Shown: positions 34,442 to 45,561 of the stretch, piece by piece
Layout of the letters: each line of letters begins with the position of its first letter
Numbering within the stretch: position 1 is the stretch's first letter
Assembly (NCBI GenBank): GCA_024698045.1
Contig: JAILRS010000018.1
Location: 62,001-126,000 of the forward strand
Origin: Selenomonadaceae bacterium
GTDB lineage: Bacteria > Bacillota > Negativicutes > Selenomonadales > Selenomonadaceae
Direction of reading: 5' to 3'
DNA length: 64,000 nt
Notes under the pieces: generated by a model
The model's database searches: none
Seen by the model: the letters and a program-made list of their open reading frames with translations, nothing else
What the model was told of the DNA's origin: nothing
Translations under genes and position numbers: made by a program

Positions 34442-34825
34442 ATGCCAACCATAAACCAGCTGGTAAGAAAAAGTCGCCAAAGCTTGGAAGAGAAATCGAC
34501 GGCTCCGGCTCTCAAAGAGTGCCCCCAGAAACGCGGCGTATGCACTCGCGTTTACACGACAACGCCCAAGAAACCGAATTCGGCACTTCGCAAGGTTGCG
34601 CGTGTCCGCTTGACTAATGCTATTGAAGTAACTGCATATATACCCGGGATTGGGCACAATCTGCAGGAACATAGTGTTGTATTGATTCGCGGCGGACGTG
34701 TTAAGGATTTGCCGGGTGTTCGCTATCATATTATTCGCGGCTCCCTCGATACCGCCGGCGTGCAAGACCGTAAACAAGCACGGTCGAAGTACGGCGCAAA
34801 GAAAGCTAAAGCAAAGAAGAAATAA
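34442..34825 (+). CDS. rpsL: Ribosomal protein S12
   Basis: 127 residues, starting [17 protein letters not shown] lies upstream. S12 sits at the decoding centre of the 30S subunit. The conserved [12 protein letters not shown] loop and the second decoding loop [14 protein letters not shown] are intact, with the wild-type lysines whose changes give streptomycin resistance or dependence. First gene of the str cluster, 49 bp before rpsG. Confidence 0.98.
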   Translation: MPTINQLVRKSRQSLEEKSTAPALKECPQKRGVCTRVYTTTPKKPNSALRKVARVRLTNAIEVTAYIPGIGHNLQEHSVVLIRGGRVKDLPGVRYHIIRGSLDTAGVQDRKQARSKYGAKKAKAKKK

Positions 34826-34850
34826 TAAGAGTTACGCAGTGAGCTCTTAA

Positions 34851-35345
<495 letters not shown>

Positions 35346-35358
35346 GGAGCAAAGTTAA

Positions 35359-37446
35359 GTGTCAAGAGAGTTTTCATTAGAAAAAACTCGCAATATCGGT
35401 ATTATGGCGCATATAGACGCCGGCAAAACGACTACAACCGAGCGAATTCTTTTCTATACAGGTGTTAACCATAAACTCGGCGAAGTCCATGAAGGCGCGG
35501 CGACTATGGACTGGATGAAACAGGAACAGGAACGCGGCATAACAATTACATCTGCGGCGACAACTTGTTTCTGGAAAAATCACCGAATCAATATTATCGA
35601 CACGCCCGGTCACGTTGACTTTACCGTTGAGGTCGAAAGATCTTTGAGAGTTCTGGACGGTGCGGTTGCTGTTCTCACGGCGCGCGGCGGTGTCGAACCT
35701 CAAACCGAAACGGTTTGGCGGCAGGCAGAAAGATATAATGTTCCGCGCATGGCTTACGTCAACAAGATGGATACAACCGGCGCGGATTTCTATAACGTCA
35801 TTCAGATGATGCGCGATCGTCTCCATGCCAATGCCGTTCCGATTCAACTGCCTATCGGCGTAGAAAATACTTTCAAAGGTATAGTAGACCTTGTCAAAAT
35901 GGAAGCGATTGTCTACGAAGATGATTTGGGTAAAGTTGCCAACGAAGTTGACATCCCCGAAGATATGGTAGATATGGCGGAAGATTACCGCGATAAACTC
36001 CTTGAGGCCTGCGCAGAATTCGATGACGACTTCATGGAAAAATATCTCGGCGGCGAAGACATAACCGAAGAAGAAGTCAAGGCAATAATCCGTCGTGCAA
36101 CAATCGACTGCAAAATGACACCCGTTGTCTGCGGTACGTCTTACAGAAATAAAGGCGTTCAACCCCTGCTTGATGCGATTGTCGACTACATGCCGGCACC
36201 TACCGATATCAAAGCGATTGAGGGCGTTACCCCCGACGGCGATGAAGACAGTCGCCCGTCAAGCGATGATGAACCGTTTGCGGCACTTGCCTTCAAAATT
36301 ATGACAGACCCCTTTGTCGGTAAACTTGCCTTCTTCCGTGTGTACAGCGGCTCGCTCAAAAGCGGCAGTTATGTCTACAACTCAACCAAAGGTAAGAAAG
36401 AGCGCATAGGTCGTCTCTTGCAGATGCACGCCAATAACCGCAAAGAAATCGATGTTGTTTACAGCGGTGACATTGCGGCGGCGGTCGGTTTGAAAGATAC
36501 AACAACCGGCGATACACTCTGCGACGAAAATAATCCGATAATCCTCGAGTCAATGGTATTCCCCGAACCCGTTATCTCGGTTGCCGTGGAACCTGCCACG
36601 AAAAACGATCAAGATAAAATGGGCGTGGCACTTCAGAAATTGGCGGAAGAAGATCCGACATTCAAAGTGCGTACCGATAAGGAAACGGGACAAGTTATCA
36701 TATCGGGTATGGGCGAACTTCACTTGCAGATTATCGTAGATCGTATGTTGCAAGAGTTCCGCGTAGATTGCAGAGTCGGCGAACCTCAAGTTGCCTACCG
36801 CGAGACAATCCGCAAGACGCAGAAGGGCGAAGGTAAATTTGTTCGTCAGAGCGGCGGTCATGGTCAGTATGGTCATTGCTGGCTTGAGATTGAGCCGAAT
36901 GAAACCGGCGCAGGTTTTGTCTTTGAAAACAAAATCGTCGGCGGCGTTATCCCGAAAGAGTACATCAATCCTATCGAAGCCGGTATCAAACAGGCTATGG
37001 AAAACGGTGTACTTGCCGGATTCCCAATGGTCGACGTCAAAGCTACCGTCTACGACGGAAGTTTCCACGAAGTCGACTCCAGTGAAGCGGCATTTAAAAT
37101 CGCGGGCTCTATGGCGTTCAAAGCAGCGGCCGAAAAAGCTCAACCCGTTTTGCTCGAACCTTATGTCAAAGTTGAAGTTACCGTCCCCGAAGATTATATG
37201 GGCGATGTTATCGGCGATTTGAACTCGAGACGCGGCAAGATTGACGGCATGGAACCGCGCAACGGTTTGCAGGTAATTCATGGATTCGTACCGCTTTCCG
37301 AAATGTTCGGCTACTCGACGGATTTGCGTTCCAAAACTCAGGGACGCGGCAACTACTCGATGGAAGTCGCTTACTACGACGAAGTTCCGAAGAATATTTC
37401 GGAAGCCATTATTGCGAGATACAAAGGACAATCCACTAACGCCTAA
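35359..37446 (+). CDS. fusA: Elongation factor G
   Basis: 695-residue translocase GTPase. G1 AHIDAGKT (residues 17-24), DTPGH, NKMD and the later domains IV ([15 protein letters not shown]) and V ([14 protein letters not shown]) are all present at normal spacing. The start codon is GTG 35359 after GGAGC. One CTGCGCAG copy lies at 36009. A 97-bp gap with two hairpins separates it from tuf. Confidence 0.98.
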   Translation: MSREFSLEKTRNIGIMAHIDAGKTTTTERILFYTGVNHKLGEVHEGAATMDWMKQEQERGITITSAATTCFWKNHRINIIDTPGHVDFTVEVERSLRVLDGAVAVLTARGGVEPQTETVWRQAERYNVPRMAYVNKMDTTGADFYNVIQMMRDRLHANAVPIQLPIGVENTFKGIVDLVKMEAIVYEDDLGKVANEVDIPEDMVDMAEDYRDKLLEACAEFDDDFMEKYLGGEDITEEEVKAIIRRATIDCKMTPVVCGTSYRNKGVQPLLDAIVDYMPAPTDIKAIEGVTPDGDEDSRPSSDDEPFAALAFKIMTDPFVGKLAFFRVYSGSLKSGSYVYNSTKGKKERIGRLLQMHANNRKEIDVVYSGDIAAAVGLKDTTTGDTLCDENNPIILESMVFPEPVISVAVEPATKNDQDKMGVALQKLAEEDPTFKVRTDKETGQVIISGMGELHLQIIVDRMLQEFRVDCRVGEPQVAYRETIRKTQKGEGKFVRQSGGHGQYGHCWLEIEPNETGAGFVFENKIVGGVIPKEYINPIEAGIKQAMENGVLAGFPMVDVKATVYDGSFHEVDSSEAAFKIAGSMAFKAAAEKAQPVLLEPYVKVEVTVPEDYMGDVIGDLNSRRGKIDGMEPRNGLQVIHGFVPLSEMFGYSTDLRSKTQGRGNYSMEVAYYDEVPKNISEAIIARYKGQSTNA

Positions 37447-37461
37447 CAGGTAAAAATATAT

Positions 37462-37503
37462 GTCTACACCTATTGCGTAGACCACGCACAATTAATGTTG
37501 TGC
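37462..37503 (+). promoter_or_regulatory. Two successive hairpins between fusA and tuf
   Basis: GTCTAC/GTAGAC (37462-37482) and GCACAA/TTGTGC (37486-37503) form two small stems; an eight-base spacer then leads to a run of seven T. This may act as a weak attenuator or as an RNA-processing site that changes the tuf to fusA ratio. No separate tuf promoter is evident. Confidence 0.5.
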
Positions 37504-37543
37504 TCGAAAAGTTTTTTTCTAAATTAAAAGGAGTGTTTATTTA

Positions 37544-38749
37544 ATGGCAAAGCAGAAGTTTGACCGTAGCAAACCCCACGTAAATATTGGTACGATTGGT
37601 CATATCGACCACGGCAAGACCACCTTGACCGCGGCTATCACCAAAGTCCTTTCCAAAAAGGGTTATGCAAAATTCGAGGCCTATGAAAACATCGATAAGG
37701 CTCCCGAAGAACGCGAACGTGGTATCACAATCAACACCGCACACGTTGAGTATGAGACCGACAAACGTCACTATGCTCACGTCGACTGCCCCGGTCACGC
37801 CGACTATATCAAGAACATGATTACCGGTGCTGCGCAGATGGATGGCGCGATTCTCGTTGTCGCTGCTTCCGACGGCCCCATGCCTCAGACTCGTGAGCAC
37901 ATCTTGCTCGCTCGTCAGGTTGGTGTTCCCGCTATCGTTGTCTTCCTTAACAAAGTCGACCAAGTTGACGATCCCGAATTGCTCGAATTGGTTGAAATGG
38001 AAGTCCGTGATTTGCTCAGCAAATACGAATTCCCCGGCGACGATGTTCCGATAATTGCAGGTTCCGCTCTTCAAGCTTTGGAAGGTAACGCAGAACAAGA
38101 AGCTAACATCCTTAAACTCCTTGACGCTGTCGACGAGTACATCCCCACTCCCGAACGCGACAAAGATAAACCCTTCCTTATGCCTGTTGAAGACGTCTTC
38201 ACAATCACCGGTCGCGGCACTGTTGCTACAGGTCGTGTCGAACGCGGCGAATTGAAAATCAACGATGCTGTCGAAATCGTCGGCCTTCGTGAAGAACCCC
38301 GTAAATCCGTTGCTACCGGCATCGAAATGTTCCGCAAACTGCTCGACAGTGCAGTCGCGGGCGATAACGTCGGTGTTCTCCTTCGCGGCGTAGATCGTAA
38401 AGAAATCGAACGCGGTCAAGTTATTGCGAAACCCGGCACGATTCATCCCCATACGAAATTCAAAGCACAAGTCTACGTTCTTACCAAAGACGAGGGCGGC
38501 CGTCATACTCCGTTCTTCGCAAACTATCGTCCGCAATTCTACTTCCGCACAACGGACGTCACGGGCGTAGTCAGCGATTTGAAAGATACCAACGGCGCAG
38601 CAGCAGAAATGTGCATGCCCGGCGATCATATCGAAATGACAGTCGAACTTATCACCCCGATTGCTATCGAAAAAGGCTTGCTCTTCGCTATTCGTGAAGG
38701 CGGTCATACAGTTGGTTCGGGTCGTGTTATCGAAATTCTCGAAGCTTAA
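37544..38749 (+). CDS. tuf: Elongation factor Tu
   Basis: 401 residues. Delivers aminoacyl-tRNA to the ribosome A site. GHIDHGKT at 19-26, [19 protein letters not shown] and the domain 2 and 3 strands are intact. AAGGAG precedes ATG 37544. Codon use is strongly biased, with a long open frame on the opposite strand that is only a mirror of it. A single tuf copy is seen in the window. Confidence 0.98.
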   Translation: MAKQKFDRSKPHVNIGTIGHIDHGKTTLTAAITKVLSKKGYAKFEAYENIDKAPEERERGITINTAHVEYETDKRHYAHVDCPGHADYIKNMITGAAQMDGAILVVAASDGPMPQTREHILLARQVGVPAIVVFLNKVDQVDDPELLELVEMEVRDLLSKYEFPGDDVPIIAGSALQALEGNAEQEANILKLLDAVDEYIPTPERDKDKPFLMPVEDVFTITGRGTVATGRVERGELKINDAVEIVGLREEPRKSVATGIEMFRKLLDSAVAGDNVGVLLRGVDRKEIERGQVIAKPGTIHPHTKFKAQVYVLTKDEGGRHTPFFANYRPQFYFRTTDVTGVVSDLKDTNGAAAEMCMPGDHIEMTVELITPIAIEKGLLFAIREGGHTVGSGRVIEILEA

Positions 38750-38781
38750 TTTTTTGACGCTCAGTCAATAAAAATCGGTGA

Positions 38782-38821
38782 GGCGGTCGGTGGTCAGCCC
38801 AAGTACTGATTGCCGGCCGTC
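38782..38821 (+). terminator. Long strand-specific hairpin after tuf
   Basis: CGGTCGGTGGTCAG (38784-38797) pairs along its full length with CTGATTGCCGGCCG (38806-38819) around an 8-base loop, extended by two more pairs. Four of the pairs are G-U in the plus-strand RNA and would be A/C mismatches on the other strand, so the structure is selected as plus-strand RNA. There is no T tract, so this may be a Rho-type end, an RNA 3' stabiliser or part of a longer leader rather than a plain terminator. Confidence 0.55.
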
Positions 38822-38896
38822 GTTGCTGATTAGATAAAAGTTGCCGAACGTGATTGCGATTATCAAAAATTTTTTTCGTGTCACGCTTGATTAAGC

Positions 38897-38925
38897 TTGA
38901 AAGGAAACAACTCGCTTGCTATAAT
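38897..38925 (+). promoter_or_regulatory. Promoter of the S10-spc-alpha cluster
   Basis: TTGAAA (38897-38902), 17 bases and a perfect TATAAT (38920-38925), about 130 bases before rpsJ. Confidence 0.8.
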
Positions 38926-38932
38926 CAGATTT

Positions 38933-39053
38933 TGGTAACAGTTAATCGATGCTTTGACACGGCAGATGGCTAGGCGGAGAATTTCCGCTCCGTCAAGGGA
39001 ACTGTCGTGGAGCAATGTTGAGGGCTGTGACTCTCGACTAAGGAGGAATTATT
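38933..39053 (+). promoter_or_regulatory. S10 operon leader
   Basis: About 120 untranslated bases between the expected transcription start and TTG 39054. They contain the small hairpin GCGGAGAATTTCCGC (38973-38987) and further GC-rich paired-looking stretches up to the AAGGAGG site. In other bacteria an S10 leader binds L4 for autogenous control; homology to those leaders is not established here. Confidence 0.45.
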
Positions 39054-39365
39054 TTGGCAAAGCAACAGAAAATCCGTATCCGCCTCAAAGCCTACGATCA
39101 CAAGTCGTTGGATCAGAGCGCGGTAAAGATTGTGGAGACTGCTAAGAAAACCGGCGCGGCCGTTTCGGGTCCCATCCCGTTGCCCACGGAAAAAAACATC
39201 TACACAATCCTGCGCTCTCCTCATGTCAACAAGGATTCGCGCGAACAATTCGAGATGCGTACTCACAAGAGATTGATTGATATCTTGCAGCCTACGCATA
39301 AAACAGTCGACGCGCTCATGCGTTTGGATTTGCCAGCAGGTGTTGACATCGAGATTAAGGTCTGA
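39054..39365 (+). CDS. rpsJ: Ribosomal protein S10
   Basis: 103 residues, 30S head protein and also NusE of antitermination complexes. [18 protein letters not shown] at the start and [22 protein letters not shown] in the middle are typical. The start codon is TTG 39054 with AGGAGG 7 bases upstream. First gene of a 30-gene cluster. Confidence 0.98.
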   Translation: MAKQQKIRIRLKAYDHKSLDQSAVKIVETAKKTGAAVSGPIPLPTEKNIYTILRSPHVNKDSREQFEMRTHKRLIDILQPTHKTVDALMRLDLPAGVDIEIKV

Positions 39366-39378
39366 GGAGGTGTAATCA

Positions 39379-40032
39379 TTGGGAAAGACTATTTTAGGAA
39401 TTAAACTGGGCATGACGCAGATTTTCACCGCAGAAGGTCGTGTCATTCCCGTTACCGTAGTCGAAACCGGCAAAAATGTAGTCATCCGTAACAAAACAGT
39501 TGACACGGACGGCTATTTCGGTGTACAAATCGGCTTCGGTGAAGTAAAAGAAAACAAAGTCAATAAACCCGATGCCGGTCAGTTTAAGAAGGCAGGGGTT
39601 AATCCCGTTAAATTTATCCGCGAAATTCGTCTTGATTCCGAATCCGAATACAAAGTCGGTGATGTTATCGGCGTAGATGTTTTTGCGGAAGGCGAATTGG
39701 TTGACGTTATCGGTACCTCCAAAGGTAAAGGTTTTGCCGGCAGCATCAAACGCCACAACTTCGCACGCGGTCCCATGGGTCACGGTTCCAAATCACACCG
39801 CGAACCCGGTTCCACGGGCGCAATGTTGTCAGGTCCCGGCGGTCGCGTTCTCAAAGGTAAGAAATTGCCCGGTCGTATGGGCGGCACTCGTACCACGATT
39901 CAACGCTTGACTGTTGTCAAAGTCGACGCCGACAGAAATTTGTTGCTCATCAAGGGTGCTATACCCGGTCCGAGCAAGGGACTTGTTGTCGTTCGTCAGA
40001 CAGTTAAACCGGCTAAAACCCGTAAAAAATAA
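39379..40032 (+). CDS. rplC: Ribosomal protein L3
   Basis: 217 residues. Binds the 3' end of 23S rRNA, near the peptidyl transferase centre. The long basic loop shows HNFARGPMGHGSKSHREPGS, and GRMGGTRTTIQ follows. Start TTG 39379 after GAGGAGG; 13 bp from rpsJ. Confidence 0.98.
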   Translation: MGKTILGIKLGMTQIFTAEGRVIPVTVVETGKNVVIRNKTVDTDGYFGVQIGFGEVKENKVNKPDAGQFKKAGVNPVKFIREIRLDSESEYKVGDVIGVDVFAEGELVDVIGTSKGKGFAGSIKRHNFARGPMGHGSKSHREPGSTGAMLSGPGGRVLKGKKLPGRMGGTRTTIQRLTVVKVDADRNLLLIKGAIPGPSKGLVVVRQTVKPAKTRKK

Positions 40033-40050
40033 TCGAAAGGAGGATATGAT

Positions 40051-40677
40051 ATGCCAACTGTAGCAGTTTACGATATGACCAATAAAAAGGTCGACGATAT
40101 CACTCTCAGCGAAGAAATTTTCGGTGTGGAGATTAACGAAGGTCTTGTTCATCAAGCACTTGTAATGCAACTCGCTTCGCGTCGTCTGGGTACTCACGAT
40201 ACAAAAACCCGTTCGGATGTTCGCGGCGGCGGTAGAAAACCTTGGCGGCAAAAGGGCACGGGTCGTGCTCGTGCAGGTTCGCGCAGAAGTCCCCTTTGGC
40301 GCGGCGGCGGTACGGTCTTCGGACCTCATCCGCGTAACTACGCTTTCTCAATGCCGAGAAAACAGCGTCGCCTTGCGTTGAAATGCGTCCTCACCGACAA
40401 ACTCAACGAAGGTAACTTGATTGTCTTGAGCGAACTCGATTTTGCGGAAGCCAAAACAAAGAAATTTGTCGAATTCCAAAAGACTTTCGGTGTAGATAAT
40501 TGCAAGTCTCTTTTCATTACCGAGGAGCTTGTCGAAAGTGTATGCCGTTCGTCGGGCAATTTGCAGAACGCAAAGACAATCGCCGCACTGCAATTGAATG
40601 TCTTCGATATTCTCAACAGTGATAAACTCTTCCTCACGAAAGCCGCCATTGCCAAAATTGAGGAGGTGTATATCTGA
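40051..40677 (+). CDS. rplD: Ribosomal protein L4
   Basis: 208 residues. Its basic loop reaches into the exit tunnel: [19 protein letters not shown] followed by [17 protein letters not shown]4 is the repressor of the S10 operon in some bacteria. AAAGGAGG precedes ATG 40051. Its stop overlaps the rplW start (TGATG). Confidence 0.98.
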   Translation: MPTVAVYDMTNKKVDDITLSEEIFGVEINEGLVHQALVMQLASRRLGTHDTKTRSDVRGGGRKPWRQKGTGRARAGSRRSPLWRGGGTVFGPHPRNYAFSMPRKQRRLALKCVLTDKLNEGNLIVLSELDFAEAKTKKFVEFQKTFGVDNCKSLFITEELVESVCRSSGNLQNAKTIAALQLNVFDILNSDKLFLTKAAIAKIEEVYI

Positions 40678-40958
40678 TGGAAGCCAGAGACATTTTAATC
40701 CGTCCGCTCATTACAGAGCATTCCACGGATCTCATGCAGGACAGTAAATTTGTTTTCGTAGTCGACAAACGCGCGAACAAAATTCAGATTGCGCAGGCAG
40801 TCAAAGAGATTTTCAACGTGACAGTCGAAAACGTCAACACAATCAACGTCAAAGGCAAGACAAAACGTCGCGGTCGTACCGTCGGCAAGACAGATTCTTA
40901 TAAAAAGGCAATCGTTAAGCTCGCCGCCGGTGAGACTATCGAATTCTTCCAGCCCTAA
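40677..40958 (+). CDS. rplW: Ribosomal protein L23
   Basis: 93 residues. Sits at the tunnel exit and docks trigger factor and [19 protein letters not shown] and [15 protein letters not shown] are the usual blocks. The ATG shares one base with the rplD stop, so translation is coupled. Confidence 0.98.
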   Translation: MEARDILIRPLITEHSTDLMQDSKFVFVVDKRANKIQIAQAVKEIFNVTVENVNTINVKGKTKRRGRTVGKTDSYKKAIVKLAAGETIEFFQP

Positions 40959-40986
40959 AATTTTTGACAAAGGAGGTAAAACGTAA

Positions 40987-41811
40987 GTGGGAATCAAATC
41001 ATTTAAGCCCTACACTCCCGGACGCCGTCACATGACCGTTTCGACGTTCGAAGAGATAACAAAATCCACGCCCGAAAAATCTTTGCTCGCACCGCTCAAA
41101 CAACACGGCGGTCGTAATCAGCAAGGTCGTTTGACGGTTCGTCATCAGGGCGGCGGTCATAAACGTCGTTATCGTATCATCGATTTCAAACGTAACAAAG
41201 ACGGAATTCCGGCAAAGGTCGCGTCAATCGAATACGATCCCAACCGCAGTGCACGTATCGCGCTGTTAAATTATGTTGACGGCGAAAAGCGTTACATCCT
41301 CGCGCCGAACGGACTCAAAGTCGGCGATATGGTCGAGTCGGGTGCAGAAGCCGATATCAAAACCGGCAATGCTCTTCCGCTGAAAAATATCCCCGTCGGC
41401 ACATTGATTCACAACATCGAAATGAAAATCGGCAAGGGCGGTCAGCTCGTGCGCAGTGCAGGTGTTGCGGCTCAATTAATGGCGAAGGAAGGCAACCTTG
41501 CTACAATTCGTATGCCTTCGGGTGAAGTTCGTAAAATCCATATCAACTGCCGCGCAACTATCGGACAGGTCGGCAATTTGGATCACGAGAATATTACAAT
41601 CGGTAAGGCAGGCCGCTCGCGCTGGTTGGGTATTCGCCCGGCTAACCGCGGTGTTGCAATGAACCCTGTAGACCATCCGCATGGCGGTGGTGAAGGTCGT
41701 TCGCCCGTCGGTCGCAAACATCCCGTTACCAAATGGGGCAAATGCGCTATGGGTGCCAAGACTCGCAAGAAAAAAGCGTCCGACAAACTCATTGTACGTC
41801 GTCGCAAATAA
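40987..41811 (+). CDS. rplB: Ribosomal protein L2
   Basis: 274 residues. Needed for subunit association and the peptidyl transferase centre. The conserved C-terminal [14 protein letters not shown] with the key His, and [15 protein letters not shown] near the start, are intact. GTG start at 40987 after AAAGGAGG. Confidence 0.98.
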   Translation: MGIKSFKPYTPGRRHMTVSTFEEITKSTPEKSLLAPLKQHGGRNQQGRLTVRHQGGGHKRRYRIIDFKRNKDGIPAKVASIEYDPNRSARIALLNYVDGEKRYILAPNGLKVGDMVESGAEADIKTGNALPLKNIPVGTLIHNIEMKIGKGGQLVRSAGVAAQLMAKEGNLATIRMPSGEVRKIHINCRATIGQVGNLDHENITIGKAGRSRWLGIRPANRGVAMNPVDHPHGGGEGRSPVGRKHPVTKWGKCAMGAKTRKKKASDKLIVRRRK

Positions 41812-41835
41812 TTTCGGCGAAGGGAGGTATTTATT

Positions 41836-42117
41836 TTGTCAAGGTCTGTTAAAAAAGGGCCGTTTGTGCAAGAAAAACTTTTGGGAAAAATTGAGGCTCT
41901 CAACGCCGCCAATGACAAGAAAGTCGTTCGCACATGGTCACGTAGTTCCACTATTCTTCCTGCCTTCGTCGGGCATACCATTGCCGTTCACGACGGACGC
42001 AAACATGTTCCCGTTTACGTCACCGAGGATATGGTCGGGCATAAGCTCGGCGAATTCGCTCCTACTCGTACCTTTAAGGGTCACGCAGGTGAAGAACGTA
42101 AAATGTCTTTGAAATAA
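41836..42117 (+). CDS. rpsS: Ribosomal protein S19
   Basis: 93 residues. 30S head protein that pairs with S13. [15 protein letters not shown] and [18 protein letters not shown] are diagnostic. Start TTG 41836 after GGGAGG. Confidence 0.98.
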   Translation: MSRSVKKGPFVQEKLLGKIEALNAANDKKVVRTWSRSSTILPAFVGHTIAVHDGRKHVPVYVTEDMVGHKLGEFAPTRTFKGHAGEERKMSLK

Positions 42118-42166
42118 TCACACGGGATAAAAATTTTTAGATAACATCCGGAAAGGAGGGGCTAAC

Positions 42167-42523
42167 GTGACAGAAGCCAAAGCAGTAGCAAAATATGTGA
42201 GAATTGCACCGCGCAAAGTTCGCATCGTTATGAATCTGATTCGCGGCAAAAATATCGCGGACGCCTTCGCTATTTTGAAATTCACGCCCAAACGCGGTGC
42301 GACGCTTATCGAAAAAGTTCTTAAGTCCGCAGTCGCCAACGCCGAAAACAATTTCGACATGGATACCGATAAACTTTTTGTTTCAACCTGTTTCGTCGAC
42401 CAAGGCCCTACGATAAAGAGATATCATCCCCGTTCCAGAGGGCAGGCCTTCAGTATTCTGAAACATACTTCGCATATCACGGTCGTCGTCAGCGAAAAAC
42501 AAGAGCAGGACGAAGAAAAATAA
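42167..42523 (+). CDS. rplV: Ribosomal protein L22
   Basis: 118 residues. Lines the exit tunnel with a beta-hairpin. [20 protein letters not shown] opens the protein; [15 protein letters not shown] is the tunnel hairpin region. GTG start at 42167 after AAAGGAGG. A slightly acidic tail (KQEQDEEK) closes it. Confidence 0.98.
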   Translation: MTEAKAVAKYVRIAPRKVRIVMNLIRGKNIADAFAILKFTPKRGATLIEKVLKSAVANAENNFDMDTDKLFVSTCFVDQGPTIKRYHPRSRGQAFSILKHTSHITVVVSEKQEQDEEK

Positions 42524-42541
42524 GATAAGGAGGGAAACGGT

Positions 42542-43213
42542 TTGGGTCAGAAGGTACATCCGCACGGCATTCGTTTAGGTATCGTAAAGACATGGGATGC
42601 TAAATGGTTCGCCGATAAAGACTTCGCGTCCAATCTCCACGAAGATATTAAAATCCGTAAAGCGATCAAAACCGATAAACAGTTAGCGTCTGCGGGCGTT
42701 TCGCGTATTGAAATCGAACGCTCCGAAAAACGTATCAAACTTACAATTCACACCGCAAAGCCCGGCATGGTAATCGGCCGCGGCGGCGCAGGTATCGAGG
42801 ATATCAAAAACAAACTCAAGAAACTCACCGATAAACGCGTCGATATTAACATCATGGAGATTCGTCAGCCCGATTTGGACGCTTTGCTCGTTGCCGAAAA
42901 TATCGCTTCGCAATTGGAACGCCGTATCGCATTCCGTCGCGCAATGAAACAGGCTGTGGGTCGTTCGATGCGTTTAGGCGCAAAGGGTATTAAAATCGCT
43001 TGCTCGGGTCGTTTGGGCGGCGCGGAAATTGCTCGCAGCGAATCCTATCGTGAAGGCAGTATCCCGTTGCATACGCTTCGCGCAGATATCGATTACGGAT
43101 TTGCCGAGGCTAATACAACCTACGGGCGCATCGGTATCAAGGTTTGGATATTCAAAGGCGAAATCCTCCCCGAGAAAAAGAGCGTCAATCAATCCGAAGG
43201 GAGTGACGCATAA
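42542..43213 (+). CDS. rpsC: Ribosomal protein S3
   Basis: 223 residues. mRNA-entry protein with helicase role together with S4 and S5. The KH domain shows [18 protein letters not shown], and the C-terminal half [12 protein letters not shown]-like [23 protein letters not shown] start 42542 after AAGGAGG. Its stop overlaps the rplP ATG. Confidence 0.98.
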   Translation: MGQKVHPHGIRLGIVKTWDAKWFADKDFASNLHEDIKIRKAIKTDKQLASAGVSRIEIERSEKRIKLTIHTAKPGMVIGRGGAGIEDIKNKLKKLTDKRVDINIMEIRQPDLDALLVAENIASQLERRIAFRRAMKQAVGRSMRLGAKGIKIACSGRLGGAEIARSESYREGSIPLHTLRADIDYGFAEANTTYGRIGIKVWIFKGEILPEKKSVNQSEGSDA

Positions 43214-43761
43214 TGTTAATTCCGAAGAGAACAAAGTATCGCAAACAGTTCCGCGGACGCATGAAAGGTAAAGCAAATCGCGGCAACACTATTGCACATG
43301 GTCAGTACGGTCTTGTCGCGCTCGAACCGGCTTGGATTACAAATCGCCAGATTGAGGCGGCTCGTATTGCTATGACTCGTTATATCCGCCGCGGCGGTCA
43401 AGTTTGGATAAAAATTTTCCCCGATAAACCCGTAACCGCTAAACCTGCCGAAACTCGTATGGGTAGCGGTAAAGGTTCGCCCGAATATTGGGTAGCGGTT
43501 GTCAAACCCGGTCGCGTCCTGTTCGAGATGGCAGGCGTACCCAAAGAAGTTGCCGCCGAGGCAATGCGTTTGGCAGGTCACAAGCTCCCGATTAAAACTA
43601 AATTTGTCGTTAACGAGGGCAAGGGCGATGTCTATGTTCCCGTTGTAAACGAAACACTCGCCGACGCCAAGAAAGCGGCACATTCCGCAGAGATGCAAGA
43701 GCATGAAGCAGAGGCTGCCGAGGCTCAAAAACCGGAAGGCGGTGACAAGCATGAAGGTTAA
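43213..43761 (+). CDS. rplP: Ribosomal protein L16 with an acidic C-terminal extension
   Basis: 182 residues against about 144 in B. subtilis. The body is normal ([56 protein letters not shown]) and ends near residue 140. A further 40 residues, rich in Ala and Glu ([20 protein letters not shown]), run 11 bases into the rpmC gene. L16 organises the A-site tRNA pocket, and its C-terminus faces solvent, so the tail may be tolerated rather than functional. Confidence 0.96.
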   Translation: MLIPKRTKYRKQFRGRMKGKANRGNTIAHGQYGLVALEPAWITNRQIEAARIAMTRYIRRGGQVWIKIFPDKPVTAKPAETRMGSGKGSPEYWVAVVKPGRVLFEMAGVPKEVAAEAMRLAGHKLPIKTKFVVNEGKGDVYVPVVNETLADAKKAAHSAEMQEHEAEAAEAQKPEGGDKHEG

Positions 43762-43939
43762 TGAAATCCGTAACATGAGTGCAGATGAGCAAACCGAAAA
43801 AATTAAATCACTCAAAGAAGAATTGTTCAACCTTCGCTTTCAGCATGCAACCGGTCAGCTTGAAAACCCTATGCGTATCCGCGAAGTAAAACGTTCGATC
43901 GCGCAAATTAAAACGATTCAAAACGAAGCCGTAAAGTAA
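43751..43939 (+). CDS. rpmC: Ribosomal protein L29
   Basis: 62 residues, [14 protein letters not shown] at the start and [20 protein letters not shown] in the middle. A tunnel-exit protein. The ATG at 43751 lies inside the end of rplP (11-base overlap), with a GGAAGGCGG site in the coding sequence of the L16 tail. The longer frame from 43703 is an out-of-frame shadow. Confidence 0.95.
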   Translation: MKVNEIRNMSADEQTEKIKSLKEELFNLRFQHATGQLENPMRIREVKRSIAQIKTIQNEAVK

Positions 43940-43974
43940 AACGCGATTGAAACAAGCGGAGAGGAGGCAAATTA

Positions 43975-44241
43975 ATGAGCGAAGAAACCAAACGCAACGA
44001 ACGCAAAGTTCGCGTCGGCAAAGTCGTGAGCAACAAAATGGATAAGACTATCGTTGTTGCTATCGAGGAGCTTATTCAACATAAGTTGTATAAAAAATCC
44101 GTAAAGCGCACGGTTAAATTCAAGGTACATGACGAAAACAACGAAGCCAATGTCAACGATAAAGTCCTGATTATGGAAACACGTCCGTTGTCGAAAGAAA
44201 AACGTTGGAGACTCGTCAACATCGTTGAGAAAGCGAAATAA
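43975..44241 (+). CDS. rpsQ: Ribosomal protein S17
   Basis: 88 residues. Primary 16S 5'-domain binder. [19 protein letters not shown] and [17 protein letters not shown]-like [14 protein letters not shown] mark the OB fold. ATG 43975 after GAGAGGAGG. Confidence 0.97.
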   Translation: MSEETKRNERKVRVGKVVSNKMDKTIVVAIEELIQHKLYKKSVKRTVKFKVHDENNEANVNDKVLIMETRPLSKEKRWRLVNIVEKAK

Positions 44242-44264
44242 TCCCGAAAGGAGGAAGACCTAAC

Positions 44265-44633
44265 GTGATTCAGCAACAAACAAGATTGAACGTAGGCGAT
44301 AACAGCGGCGCAAAAGAATTGATGTGCATTCGCGTTCTCGGCGGCTCTATGAGACGTTACGCGAACATCGGCGATATCATCGTAGCCTCTGTCAAATCGG
44401 CTACGCCCGGCGGTCAGGTAAAGAAAGGCGACGTCGTCAAGGCTGTTGTCGTTCGCAGCAGAAAAGGTCTGCGCCGCCCCGATGGCTCTTACATTCGCTT
44501 CGACGAAAATGCGGCAGTCATCATCAAAGAGGATAAAACTCCGCGCGGCACCCGTATTTTCGGACCCGTTGCCCGTGAGTTGCGCGAAAAAGATTTTATG
44601 AAAATTATTTCTCTCGCGCCCGAAGTCTTATAA
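44265..44633 (+). CDS. rplN: Ribosomal protein L14
   Basis: 122 residues. Interface protein beside L19. [38 protein letters not shown] and [14 protein letters not shown] are diagnostic. GTG start 44265 after AAAGGAGG. Confidence 0.98.
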   Translation: MIQQQTRLNVGDNSGAKELMCIRVLGGSMRRYANIGDIIVASVKSATPGGQVKKGDVVKAVVVRSRKGLRRPDGSYIRFDENAAVIIKEDKTPRGTRIFGPVARELREKDFMKIISLAPEVL

Positions 44634-44650
44634 GGAAGGAGGTTACCGAG

Positions 44651-44983
44651 TTGTCACTTATTAAACTTCATGTTAAGAAAGGCGACACGGTCGTCGTCCT
44701 TTCAGGTAAGGACAAAGGCAAACAGGGCAAAGTCATTACGTCAATGCCCACGGCCGGCAAAGTTATTGTCGAAGGCGTCAACAAAGTAAAACGTCACAGC
44801 AAACCGAGCTTGAAAACTCCGCAGGGCGGCATCGTCACCAAGGAAATGCCTATGCCGGCATGCAAGGTGCAAGTCATTTGCCCCGCCTGCAATAAGCCCA
44901 CTCGTATCGGTCACAAAGAAGTAGCCGGTAAAAATGTCCGCGTCTGCAAAAAATGCGGCGAGGTCGTAGATACTACCAAGTAA
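44651..44983 (+). CDS. rplX: Ribosomal protein L24
   Basis: 110 residues. Assembly initiator of the 50S subunit. KOW motif [18 protein letters not shown] near the start. The C-terminal part has four cysteines in two pairs ([11 protein letters not shown] and VCKKCGEVV), a zinc-ribbon-like form also seen in Firmicutes. TTG start 44651 after GGAGG. Confidence 0.97.
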   Translation: MSLIKLHVKKGDTVVVLSGKDKGKQGKVITSMPTAGKVIVEGVNKVKRHSKPSLKTPQGGIVTKEMPMPACKVQVICPACNKPTRIGHKEVAGKNVRVCKKCGEVVDTTK

Positions 44984-44995
44984 GGAGGTGGAAAA

Positions 44996-45541
44996 ATGAG
45001 CAACAGACTTTTAGACAAATACAAAAATGAAGTCGTAAGCGCAATGACCGAAAAATTTTCCTACAAGAACGTCATGCAGGTACCCAAACTTGACAAAATC
45101 GTAGTCAATATGGCATGCGGCGACGCGGTCGGCAACGCTAAAGTATTGGAATCGGCTATCAATGACTTGACGATAATCGCAGGACAAAAGCCTATTATTA
45201 CTCGTGCAAGAAAATCATTGGCGGCGTGGAAACTTCGCCAGGGCATGGCAATCGGCTGCAAAGTCACTCTTCGCGGTCAACGCATGTATGAATTCCTTGA
45301 CAAGTTCATGAATGTCGCTCTGCCTCGTGTTCGCGATTTCCGCGGCGTAAGCAGAAAATCATTCGACGGACGCGGCAATTATGCAATCGGCGTCAAAGAA
45401 CAGCTCATCTTCCCCGAAATCGAATACGATAAGATTGATAAGATTCGCGGCATGGATATAATCGTTGTTACGACGGCCAAGACCGATGAAGAGGCGCGCG
45501 AATTCCTTGCGCTCATGGGTATGCCGTTTGCCAACGCTTAA
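44996..45541 (+). CDS. rplE: Ribosomal protein L5
   Basis: 181 residues. Binds 5S rRNA and touches P-site t[37 protein letters not shown] and [20 protein letters not shown] are typical. ATG 44996 follows AAGGAGG, 12 bp from rplX. Confidence 0.98.
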   Translation: MSNRLLDKYKNEVVSAMTEKFSYKNVMQVPKLDKIVVNMACGDAVGNAKVLESAINDLTIIAGQKPIITRARKSLAAWKLRQGMAIGCKVTLRGQRMYEFLDKFMNVALPRVRDFRGVSRKSFDGRGNYAIGVKEQLIFPEIEYDKIDKIRGMDIIVVTTAKTDEEAREFLALMGMPFANA

Positions 45542-45561
45542 TTGGAGGATGTGATTACCAA

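Noticed and set aside
37541-38707. 388-codon open frame on the strand opposite tuf
   Set aside because: It mirrors the strongly biased codons of tuf, has no ribosome site, and its translation shows no family. The same holds for the long frames opposite fusA, rplC and other ribosomal genes.
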